A DNA stretch of 9,522 nt from Gammaproteobacteria bacterium (lineage in GTDB: Bacteria > Pseudomonadota > Gammaproteobacteria > Immundisolibacterales > Immundisolibacteraceae), in contig QNFC01000047.1 of NCBI GenBank assembly GCA_003645395.1, positions 1-9,522 on the forward strand, read 5' to 3'. This document shows, in pieces, positions 1 to 5,707 of the stretch. The notes under the pieces are model-generated. The model did no database searches. It worked only from the letters and a program-made list of their open reading frames with translations, and was not told where the DNA came from. Positions within the stretch are counted from its first letter, which is position 1, and each line of letters begins with the position of its first letter. The position numbers and the translations under genes were made by a program.

Positions 1-1
1 C

Positions 2-1279
2 GGCGGACGTTTTGACCTTGCGATCGCTCTGACTCTGCTGGCCGCCTCCGGCCAGATCCCTGACCAGGATCTGCGGAACTATGAATTCATCGGAGAGCTC
101 GGCCTTAATGGCGAACTGCGCCCCGTAAAAGGCGTATTACCGGCCGCTTTGGCCTGCCGAGAGAGCGGCAAAACCCTGATCCTGCCAAGTAGCAACTGCA
201 CCGAGGCAGCGCTGGTCGATGACTTACGGTTTTTCGGCGCCAATAGCCTGCTAGAAGTCTGCGCACACCTAAGCGGACAACAATCACTTTTAGCGACACC
301 GATCGCGCCGAAAAGCACCCCGCCAGCATCCGCAGACCTTGCTGACGTTCGCGGCCAACAGCTAGGCAAGCGCGCACTTGAAATTGCGGCCGCCGGCGGC
401 CACAGCCTTCTACTAATTGGCCCACCAGGAGCAGGCAAAACCATGCTCGCTTCACGACTGATTGGCCTGCTGCCGATGTTGAGTGATCAGCAGGCCCTCG
501 AGACTGCCGTCGTACACTCGGTCAGCCTTGCCGGCATGAAAGCCGAAACCTGGAGCCGGCGCCCGTTTCATGCGCCACACCATACCGCATCAGCCGTGGC
601 ACTGGTCGGAGGTGGACAACCGCCCGGCCCTGGTGAGATTTCACTCGCACATAACGGCGTACTATTTTTAGATGAGTTGCCGGAATTCAACCGCGCAGTG
701 CTCGAATCTTTACGTGAACCGCTGGAGTCGGGCACGATTCGGATATCGCGAGCCGGTCATCAGGCAGAATTTCCGGCCCGTTTTCAGCTGATTGCGGCCA
801 TGAATCCCTGCCCCTGTGGGCATGCAGGCAACCCGGCCGGCAACTGTCGCTGCACCCCAGACCAGATCCGCCGGTATCGTGGCCGAATCTCTGGGCCGCT
901 GCTAGACCGAATTGACATGCACGTAGAGATACCGTCGATTACTTATCAGGAACTAGCAACCGACCAGGCACCACCCGCAGAGTCAAGCAACCTAGTTGCC
1001 ACGCGGGTGGATGGCTGCCAACAACGGCAACACATGCGCAGCAACAAACTCAACGCCCATTTGCTGACTAATGAAATCGATCGCTATTGCCAGCCAGAAT
1101 CTGCGGGAAAACAGCTATTGGCAACGGCGGTAGACAAGCTTGGCCTGTCGGCACGGGCTTACCATCGCATTCTCAAACTGGCGAGAACCATCGCTGACCT
1201 GGACGACAGCCAGACCATCGCCAGCCACCATCTGGCGGAGGCAATCGGCTTTCGTGTGCTCGACCGACACAGCCAGTGA
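2..1279 (+). CDS. comM: ComM/YifB, Mg-chelatase-like AAA+ ATPase (5' end missing)
   Basis: The reading frame is open from the left edge; 425 residues are visible and about 80 N-terminal residues lie outside the window, judged against E. coli YifB. The start (GGRFDLAIAL) is the end of the N-terminal Lon-protease-like domain found in this family. A Walker A motif GPPGAGKT lies at visible residues 140-147 (bases 419-442) and Walker B VLFLDE ends at D224-E225. A Cys cluster follows: CPC at 270-272 and CRC at 282-284, a possible metal site that E. coli YifB lacks. The C-terminal helical Mg-chelatase domain is complete and ends at TGA. Family knowledge: ComM of naturally transformable bacteria is a hexameric helicase that promotes branch migration while incoming DNA is integrated, but the gene is also widespread in non-transformable species. 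The TTG at base 149 is an internal Leu codon, not the start. Confidence 0.93.
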   Translation, partial: GGRFDLAIALTLLAASGQIPDQDLRNYEFIGELGLNGELRPVKGVLPAALACRESGKTLILPSSNCTEAALVDDLRFFGANSLLEVCAHLSGQQSLLATPIAPKSTPPASADLADVRGQQLGKRALEIAAAGGHSLLLIGPPGAGKTMLASRLIGLLPMLSDQQALETAVVHSVSLAGMKAETWSRRPFHAPHHTASAVALVGGGQPPGPGEISLAHNGVLFLDELPEFNRAVLESLREPLESGTIRISRAGHQAEFPARFQLIAAMNPCPCGHAGNPAGNCRCTPDQIRRYRGRISGPLLDRIDMHVEIPSITYQELATDQAPPAESSNLVATRVDGCQQRQHMRSNKLNAHLLTNEIDRYCQPESAGKQLLATAVDKLGLSARAYHRILKLARTIADLDDSQTIASHHLAEAIGFRVLDRHSQ

Positions 1280-1372
1280 TATATTCGACCGGACGCATTT
1301 AAATATTTTGTGAACGATAAAGCGCGTGAACCGAATGGAATCACCCACCAAACAAAGCGTTCAATTAGCCAG

Positions 1373-1400
1373 TTGACTTGCCGATACAAATGTTTAGAAT
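1373..1400 (+). promoter_or_regulatory. Probable sigma70 promoter of trxA
   Basis: A -35 box TTGACT (1373-1378) and a -10 box TAGAAT (1395-1400) are separated by 16 bases; each box matches the consensus at five of six positions. Transcription would start near A1406 or G1407, leaving a leader of about 170 bases before the trxA start codon. It is the best promoter-like sequence I found in the window. The 93 bases between comM and this promoter show no hairpin with a T-tract and nothing else I can name. Confidence 0.68.
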
Positions 1401-1422
1401 GCCAAAGCAACAGCACCTGTCC

Positions 1423-1480
1423 GTAGGAATACTGCTGATTCGCAGAGTTACCGATCACCACTGATCGCATGAGTTCCTAC
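1423..1480 (+). promoter_or_regulatory. Possible three-way-junction RNA in the trxA leader
   Basis: Three perfect helices nest in 58 bases. The closing stem pairs GTAGGAA (1423-1429) with TTCCTAC (1474-1480). Inside it are CTGC/GCAG (1432-1435 with 1442-1445, 6-base loop) and CGATCA/TGATCG (1452-1457 with 1462-1467, loop CCAC). It begins about 16 bases after the predicted transcription start. A rival pairing, CAGCA (1411-1415) with TGCTG (1433-1437), would break the first inner helix, so a switch is imaginable. No T-tract follows, so it is not an intrinsic terminator. It matches no riboswitch or ribozyme class I recognise; the hammerhead core motif is absent. Fold and function are inference. 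Confidence 0.4.
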
Positions 1481-1576
1481 AAAAAGCCTTTCCGGTACAA
1501 CCCATCTTCCGCCACTTTAAATTTGGCACATTAATTCAATCGCAATTTTTATTTCAAAGAGAGTAGCCTTCCACCC

Positions 1577-1903
1577 ATGAGCGCAGACATTGGACACGTG
1601 TCAGATGACACTTTCGAAGCAGACGTCTTAAACGCCGCCAAACCCGTATTGGTTGATTATTGGGCCGAATGGTGCGGTCCTTGCAAAATGATTGCACCGG
1701 TACTGGAAGAGATCAGCGCTGAATACGGTGATAAAATTAATATCGTTAAACTGAATATCGACGAGAACCCGCAAACCCCACCGAAGTTTGGAATTCGCGG
1801 CATCCCGACATTGATGATCTTTAAAGATGGCAAGGTTGAAGCGACCAAAGTGGGTGCGGTAACCAAGTCTCAGCTCGCCGCTTTCATCGACAGCAATATC
1901 TGA
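1577..1903 (+). CDS. trxA: Thioredoxin 1
   Basis: A 108-residue cytoplasmic protein-disulfide reductase that donates electrons to enzymes such as ribonucleotide reductase and is itself recharged by thioredoxin reductase. The whole thioredoxin fold is present: the active site WCGPC at residues 32-36, the buried Asp27 that tunes the catalytic cysteine, and cis-Pro77 in GIPT. Length and sequence follow E. coli TrxA (109 residues). The ATG at 1577 gives the usual N-terminus; a weak purine tract AGAGAG (1558-1563) lies rather far upstream, 13 bases. It is preceded by a strong promoter with a structured leader and followed by rho, the same trxA-rho order as in E. coli. Confidence 0.97.
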   Translation: MSADIGHVSDDTFEADVLNAAKPVLVDYWAEWCGPCKMIAPVLEEISAEYGDKINIVKLNIDENPQTPPKFGIRGIPTLMIFKDGKVEATKVGAVTKSQLAAFIDSNI

Positions 1904-1999
1904 ATCCCTATTCTCGGAGCAACTGAAAAAGCTGAATTTTTGTCCTCCGGATAACTCAACAAACATAAATATTTCATACGATACTCCAGCCCGATTTTT

Positions 2000-2035
2000 G
2001 GGGTCGCAACCTCTCAGGTTCCTGCCAGCGACCCC
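2000..2035 (+). promoter_or_regulatory. Hairpin in the rho leader
   Basis: An 8-bp perfect stem, GGGGTCGC (2000-2007) with GCGACCCC (2028-2035), encloses a second helix AACCT/AGGTT (2008-2012 with 2016-2020, loop CTC) and a 7-base bulge on the 3' side (2021-2027). It stands 88 bases before the rho start. The downstream flank ATATAAACC is not T-rich, so it is a poor intrinsic terminator; it could protect the trxA mRNA 3' end or take part in rho control. The rest of the 220-base trxA-rho gap has only a weak bulged hairpin (1915-1949, outer CGGAG/CTCCG) and a small AGGC/GCCT hairpin (2094-2105). Confidence 0.5.
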
Positions 2036-2064
2036 ATATAAACCAACTGAATTTAATTACTTTA

Positions 2065-2078
2065 TTTCTCTTTCCCCT
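2065..2078 (+). promoter_or_regulatory. Pyrimidine tract, possible Rho-loading (rut-like) site
   Basis: Fourteen uninterrupted pyrimidines in a G-poor stretch lie between the leader hairpin and the rho start. Rho binds unstructured C-rich RNA, and the E. coli rho gene is known to be attenuated by Rho itself in its leader. That this tract serves the same feedback here is inference from position and composition only. Confidence 0.3.
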
Positions 2079-2123
2079 ACCGAAAAATCCTATAGGCAAT
2101 CGCCTCTTCAAGTCGAATCATGA

Positions 2124-3383
2124 ATGAATATAAATGAACTAAAAGAAAAACCAATCTCCCAACTTGTGGAGATTGCGCGCGCCAACAACCTCGATAACGT
2201 CACCCGGTTACCGAAAGAAGAGATCATCTTCGCCCTACTAAAAGCCCACGCCAAGAAAGGCGAAGATATTTACGGCGAAGGGGTGCTGGAGGTACTCCAG
2301 GATGGTTTTGGATTCCTGCGTTCGCCACGCAGTTCCTACGTTGCCGGGGTCGATGATATCTATGTCTCACCAAGCCAGATTCGTCGATTCAGCCTACGTA
2401 CCGGCGACACTATTGCTGGAAAAATCCGTCCACCTAAAGATAGCGAACGTTATTTCGCGCTGCTTAAAGTCGCCGAAATTAATTTCGAGCCGCCTGAAAG
2501 TGCTCACAACAAAATACTCTTCCAGAACCTGACGCCGCTATTTGCTGACGATCAACTGACTCTGGAAACCGGCAACGGCACCACCGCGGATATTACCCCG
2601 CGGATGATCGACATGATTGCCCCCATCGGCAAAGGCCAGCGCGGGCTGATTGTTTCGTCACCGAAATCTGGTAAGACGATGATGCTACAGAGCATCGCCC
2701 ACTCCATCGCCACCAACCATCCCGAGTGCTACCTGATCGTGCTGCTGATTGATGAGCGCCCGGAAGAGGTCACCGAAATGTCCCGCTCGGTAAGAGGCGA
2801 GGTTATCTCGAGCACTTTCGACGAGCCGGCCACCCGCCACGTTCAGGTGGCTGAAATGGTCATCGAAAAAGCCAAACGATTGGTCGAACATAAACGAGAC
2901 GTAGTGATACTGCTTGATTCCATCACCCGCCTGGCGCGCGCCTACAACACCACGGTGCCATCATCCGGCAAAGTACTTACCGGCGGAGTCGATGCCAACG
3001 CTCTCGACCGACCAAAGAAATTTTTTGGTGCTGCCCGTAATGTCGAGGAAGGTGGCAGCCTGACTATCATTGCGACGGCACTGGTCGAAACTGGATCGCG
3101 CATGGATGATGTAATTTACGAAGAGTTCAAGGGCACCGGTAACATGGAAATTCACCTCGAACGGAAGATGGCCGAAAAGCGCATCTATCCGGCCATGAAT
3201 ATCAACCGTTCCGGCACGCGCCGCGAAGAGCTGATGATCCCCACCGAGGAGCTGCAAAAAATCTGGATCTTGCGCAAACTACTGCACCCGATGGATGAGT
3301 TAGCCGCCGCAGACTTTTTGCTCGACCGTATCAAAGCGTCGAAATCAAATGCTGAATTTTTTGCCTCTATGAAGAGTGCATAG
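2124..3383 (+). CDS. rho: Transcription termination factor Rho
   Basis: A 419-residue hexameric RNA-dependent ATPase that binds C-rich nascent RNA and stops RNA polymerase. The N-terminal helical part is followed by the cold-shock-like RNA-binding domain with RNP1 motif GFGFLR (61-66). The RecA-like motor has Walker A PKSGKT with K181 and K184, Walker B LLDS with D265, the Q-loop with K283, and the arginine finger R366 in NRSGTR. These positions equal those I recall for the E. coli protein, so no indel is apparent. The start gives MNINELKEKP, matching the E. coli beginning MNLTELKNTP. Another ATG four bases upstream (2120) is in a different frame and opens only five codons. No good Shine-Dalgarno is visible. 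Position after trxA and a long leader suggest its own regulation. Confidence 0.97.
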   Translation: MNINELKEKPISQLVEIARANNLDNVTRLPKEEIIFALLKAHAKKGEDIYGEGVLEVLQDGFGFLRSPRSSYVAGVDDIYVSPSQIRRFSLRTGDTIAGKIRPPKDSERYFALLKVAEINFEPPESAHNKILFQNLTPLFADDQLTLETGNGTTADITPRMIDMIAPIGKGQRGLIVSSPKSGKTMMLQSIAHSIATNHPECYLIVLLIDERPEEVTEMSRSVRGEVISSTFDEPATRHVQVAEMVIEKAKRLVEHKRDVVILLDSITRLARAYNTTVPSSGKVLTGGVDANALDRPKKFFGAARNVEEGGSLTIIATALVETGSRMDDVIYEEFKGTGNMEIHLERKMAEKRIYPAMNINRSGTRREELMIPTEELQKIWILRKLLHPMDELAAADFLLDRIKASKSNAEFFASMKSA

Positions 3384-3386
3384 CCG

Positions 3387-3430
3387 CAAAGTAATCCTGC
3401 GTTAATTCTTATATCCACAATATTACTTTG
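3387..3430. repeat. 9-bp perfect inverted repeat after the rho stop codon
   Basis: CAAAGTAAT (3387-3395) is exactly complementary to ATTACTTTG (3422-3430), with 26 bases between. It starts three bases after the rho stop. The stem is AT-rich and no T-tract follows, so it is a weak terminator candidate; it may be an mRNA 3' end structure or an operator. Function is unknown. Confidence 0.4.
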
Positions 3431-3433
3431 ATA

Positions 3434-3462
3434 GCCCGTCCGTCTATTTAATCAGGCGGGGC
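3434..3462 (+). terminator. Weak hairpin between rho and mdh, doubtful terminator
   Basis: GCCCGTC (3434-3440) can pair with GGCGGGGC (3455-3462) with one bulged G and one G-T pair, loop of 14 bases. The bases after it (CATCGATTTCGG) hold only a short T run. It may end rho transcripts inefficiently, or rho and mdh may be partly co-transcribed. I found no convincing promoter for mdh in this 138-base gap. Confidence 0.25.
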
Positions 3463-3511
3463 CATCGATTTCGGCAATCACTTCCCTGCCGACCAGAATC
3501 GTCCACTCTTT

Positions 3512-3515
3512 GGAG
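3512..3515 (+). promoter_or_regulatory. Ribosome binding site that fixes the mdh start
   Basis: GGAG lies six bases before the ATG at 3522. An in-frame TTG at 3510 would lengthen the protein by four residues, but it overlaps this site, so the ATG is the start; it also gives the family-typical N-terminus MKSP. Confidence 0.8.
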
Positions 3516-3521
3516 ACATCA

Positions 3522-4496
3522 ATGAAATCACCCGCACGCGTCGCCGTTACTGGCAGTGCCGGCCAAATCAGTTACTCACTGCTATTCCGCATCGCCGCCG
3601 GCGACATGCTCGGCCCTGATCAGCCGATCATTTTGCAACTACTGGAAATCACCCCAGCGATGACCGCCCTTGAAGGGGTGATTATGGAACTCAATGATTG
3701 CGCCTTTCCGTTACTGCACGACATCATCGCAACTGACGACGCCAATGTAGCCTTCAAAGATGCCGACTACGCCCTTCTAGTCGGTGCACGACCTCGTGGC
3801 CCGGGTATGGAACGCAAAGACCTGCTGGCCGCTAACGGCCAGATTTTCAGCCCCCAGGGACAGGCCATTAACGCTCACGCCAGCCGCGACGTGCGGGTGC
3901 TGGTAGTGGGTAACCCTGCAAACACCAATGCTCTGATCGCTCAGTCTCATGCACCCGATCTTGATCCGCGCCAGTTCACCGCCATGACACGGCTTGATCA
4001 CAACCGAGCCATCAGTCAGATCGGCGCACAAACACAAACAGCTGTCACCGAGATCACAAACATGACTATCTGGGGGAATCACTCCTCCACCCAATACCCG
4101 GATGCGGACCATCTCCAGGTTGCTGGCGAGTCACCAACTCTCGACCAGACCTGGGTTGAAAACGAGTTTATTCCGACTGTACAAAAACGTGGCGCTGCCA
4201 TCATTGACGCCCGTGGCGCATCTAGCGCAGCCTCTGCAGCTTCAGCTGCGATTGCTCACATGCGCGACTGGACCTTTGGCACCGCTAACGGTGACTGGGT
4301 CAGCATGGCTATCCCCAGCGATGGCAGCTACGGCATACCTGAAGGCATCATTTATTCATTTCCGGTAACCATCAAAGATGGCAAGTACTCCATTGTTCAG
4401 GGGCTGGCAATCAGTGATTTCAGCCGCGCCCGGATGGATGCTACCGCAGCCGAACTTCTTGAAGAACGGGCCGCTGTGGCTGACCTGCTCGGCTAA
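3522..4496 (+). CDS. mdh: Malate dehydrogenase (NAD, Thermus-like/cytosolic type)
   Basis: A 324-residue cytoplasmic enzyme of the citric acid cycle that interconverts malate and oxaloacetate with NAD. The Rossmann motif TGSAGQI lies at 10-16 and E42 ends the second strand, an acidic residue typical of NAD preference. The mobile substrate loop VGARPRGPGMERKD (87-100) supplies R92 and R98. NPANTNA is at 131-137, the catalytic pair is D159 in LDHNR with R162, and H187 in WGNH. Sequence follows the Thermus MDH subgroup along its length rather than the E. coli Mdh type, and the length is normal for that subgroup. GQISYS in place of GQIGYS is a common variant. It is flanked by rho and by the terminator-like hairpin upstream of rpmE, so it is probably the last gene of its transcript. 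Confidence 0.95.
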   Translation: MKSPARVAVTGSAGQISYSLLFRIAAGDMLGPDQPIILQLLEITPAMTALEGVIMELNDCAFPLLHDIIATDDANVAFKDADYALLVGARPRGPGMERKDLLAANGQIFSPQGQAINAHASRDVRVLVVGNPANTNALIAQSHAPDLDPRQFTAMTRLDHNRAISQIGAQTQTAVTEITNMTIWGNHSSTQYPDADHLQVAGESPTLDQTWVENEFIPTVQKRGAAIIDARGASSAASAASAAIAHMRDWTFGTANGDWVSMAIPSDGSYGIPEGIIYSFPVTIKDGKYSIVQGLAISDFSRARMDATAAELLEERAAVADLLG

Positions 4497-4509
4497 AATC
4501 TGCTCAGTT

Positions 4510-4548
4510 TCATAACCACCGCGACACGACTTGTCGCGGTGGTTATGA
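4510..4548. terminator. 17-bp perfect hairpin after mdh
   Basis: Bases 4510-4526 (TCATAACCACCGCGACA) pair perfectly with 4532-4548 around a 5-base loop CGACT. It begins 14 bases after the mdh stop codon (TAA, 4494-4496). The stem is long and GC-rich in the middle, but no T-tract follows on either strand. It can act as a pause or terminator and as a barrier protecting mdh mRNA from 3' exonucleases. It overlaps a promoter candidate (4531-4559). Confidence 0.65.
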
Positions 4549-4559
4549 TCACGTATCAT
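4531..4559 (+). promoter_or_regulatory. Probable rpmE promoter embedded in the hairpin
   Basis: A -35-like TTGTCG (4531-4536, four of six matches) and a -10-like TATCAT (4554-4559, five of six) have the ideal 17-base spacing. The -35 box and most of the spacer are the right arm of the mdh hairpin. Transcription would start near 4566, giving a leader of about 66 bases before rpmE. Support is by pattern only. Confidence 0.45.
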
Positions 4560-4631
4560 TCGCCGCCCGTTTGGGATGCTTCACTAATCGACGCCGGCAC
4601 CCACCTCACAAAGTACTGGAAAACCAGCACC

Positions 4632-4835
4632 ATGAAACCTGATATCCATCCTGAGTACCGGGAAATAACCGCAATATGCAGCTGCGGCAATAGCTTCAAA
4701 ACCTTCTCAACACTGAGCAAAGACGAATTGAAGCTTGACGTCTGCGCCGAGTGTCATCCGTTCTACACCGGCAAGCAGAAAATATCCGACACCGCCGGCC
4801 GTGTGGAGCGTTTTCGCCGCCGTTATCAGCAGTAA
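4632..4835 (+). CDS. rpmE: Ribosomal protein bL31 (zinc-binding form)
   Basis: A 67-residue protein of the large ribosomal subunit that bridges the two subunits near the central protuberance. It begins MKPDIHPEYREI and keeps the family core LDVCAECHPFYTGKQ and GRVERFRRRY. Four cysteines, C16, C18, C38 and C41, form the zinc site, so this is the C+ form; many bacteria replace that form with a zinc-free paralog when zinc is scarce. The start is the ATG at 4632; the frame stays open upstream to a GTG inside the hairpin, but no family member is that long. A weak GGA (4618-4620) lies inside a small hairpin CTGG-AAAA-CCAG (4616-4627) next to the start, which could limit ribosome access. E. coli rpmE is reported to be autogenously controlled through its leader; whether that holds here is unknown. 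Confidence 0.96.
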   Translation: MKPDIHPEYREITAICSCGNSFKTFSTLSKDELKLDVCAECHPFYTGKQKISDTAGRVERFRRRYQQ

Positions 4836-4864
4836 CCAATTTCAATTATCGCTGTCACCCGGCG

Positions 4865-5707
4865 ATGTCCGAACAAATAAAAAAGGCGCTTCATTGGAGC
4901 GCCTTTTTTATTGCCTGTCTGATACTGCTGCCGTTTGCGCTGCATGCAGAGTCAGATTCCAAAAACTGCCCCGACCTGCCGGTTTATCGGCAGGGTCAAA
5001 TTAAGCAGGTTTACGACGGCGACACGGTCGAACTCAGTGATGGCACCAAAGTTCGCCTGCTCGGCATCAATACCCCGGAGATGAACTACCGGCGAGGCCA
5101 CCCGGAACCATTAGCCAAAGCCGCCCGGCGCCGACTTAAAGAGCTAGCTCCGCCGGGAACCACCGTCAGTCTGCAGATTGACAGACAGCAGCACGACCGA
5201 TATGGACGACTCCTCGCCCACCTGCAACTAGCTAATGGCACTAACCCGGCCTTAACCCTACTCGAAGAAGGGCTTGCCACAATTTTAATTATTCCACCCA
5301 ACGCCGCCGCGGCTGTCTGCTTCACTGCCGCTGAGCGCCAGGCCAGAATCAGCTCAACCGGCATCTGGGGCCACCCTCGGTATCAGCCTAAAACCGCCGC
5401 CAGCTTAACCAGGACAAACCGCACCGGCTATCACATCGTCAGAGGCAAAGTGACCCGGGTCACTAGCAACAACCGCTTTTACTACCTCGAACTCAATAAC
5501 GACCTCACCGCCCGTATTAGCAAGCGAGATTGGGGCGAGTACTTTGTCGACCCCTTTTCCCCACACTGGCCGGGCGCTACCCAGCCACAACAACTTCTCA
5601 ACCAGCAGGTACTACTGCGCGGCTGGCTGCAACCACATCGGCAAGATTCGAGCAAACCCCTACAGGTACGGCTGTACCACCCGGCAGGGTTAGAATGGCA
5701 ACCATGA
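4865..5707 (+). CDS. Exported staphylococcal-nuclease-like protein
   Basis: A 280-residue protein with a signal peptide (residues 1-28: lysines at 6-7, hydrophobic core 12-27, likely cut after LHA), so it should act in the periplasm or outside the cell. The SNase domain covers about 44-170. DGDT (51-54), R64, E72 and R112/R115 in DRYGR correspond to the calcium-binding and phosphate-contacting residues of staphylococcal nuclease; N69 replaces the Asp40 position, a frequent change in bacterial relatives. Residues 188-280 form an additional C-terminal domain I cannot name, possibly an OB fold. Substrate is presumably DNA or RNA, unproven. The start codon is the first ATG that yields a signal peptide; no good Shine-Dalgarno precedes it. 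A strong intrinsic terminator (4879-4909) lies in codons 5-15. The gene follows rpmE by 29 bases, an arrangement I recall also from Pseudomonas, and overlaps the M48 gene. Confidence 0.88.
   Translation: MSEQIKKALHWSAFFIACLILLPFALHAESDSKNCPDLPVYRQGQIKQVYDGDTVELSDGTKVRLLGINTPEMNYRRGHPEPLAKAARRRLKELAPPGTTVSLQIDRQQHDRYGRLLAHLQLANGTNPALTLLEEGLATILIIPPNAAAAVCFTAAERQARISSTGIWGHPRYQPKTAASLTRTNRTGYHIVRGKVTRVTSNNRFYYLELNNDLTARISKRDWGEYFVDPFSPHWPGATQPQQLLNQQVLLRGWLQPHRQDSSKPLQVRLYHPAGLEWQP
4879..4909. terminator. Intrinsic terminator of rpmE inside the next gene
   Basis: AAAAAAGGCGCT (4879-4890) pairs perfectly with AGCGCCTTTTTT (4898-4909) around a 7-base loop, giving a GC core plus A-tract/T-tract: a canonical Rho-independent terminator, usable in both directions. 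It lies 43 bases after the rpmE stop codon but inside codons 5-15 of the nuclease gene, where it encodes part of the signal peptide. Confidence 0.88.

Noticed and set aside
79..455. Two overlapping - strand open frames inside comM
   Set aside because: They are antisense to well-conserved comM sequence and have unnatural Arg/Ser/Pro-rich composition.
1407..1490. A free-standing small RNA gene ending after the three-way junction
   Set aside because: The closing stem is followed by AAAAAGCC, not a T-tract, so no intrinsic terminator supports a separate transcript; a leader element is the simpler reading.
1524..1537. Sigma54-like TGGCAC before trxA
   Set aside because: The -24 half matches, but the -12 half should be TTGC-like and reads TTCA, without the essential GC; a good sigma70-type promoter lies upstream.
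3550..3569. Ser instead of the third Gly in the mdh nucleotide-binding motif (GQISYS)
   Set aside because: This variant is common in the same malate dehydrogenase subgroup, and all catalytic residues are present, so it is not a sign of decay.
4735..5004. 89-codon + strand frame across the rpmE-nuclease junction
   Set aside because: It is out of frame with both conserved proteins and shows no domain; it is a by-product of the overlapping sequence.
5069..5071. Asn in place of the Asp40-type metal ligand in the nuclease (N69)
   Set aside because: GINTPE is a frequent form in bacterial SNase-like proteins; the other key residues remain.
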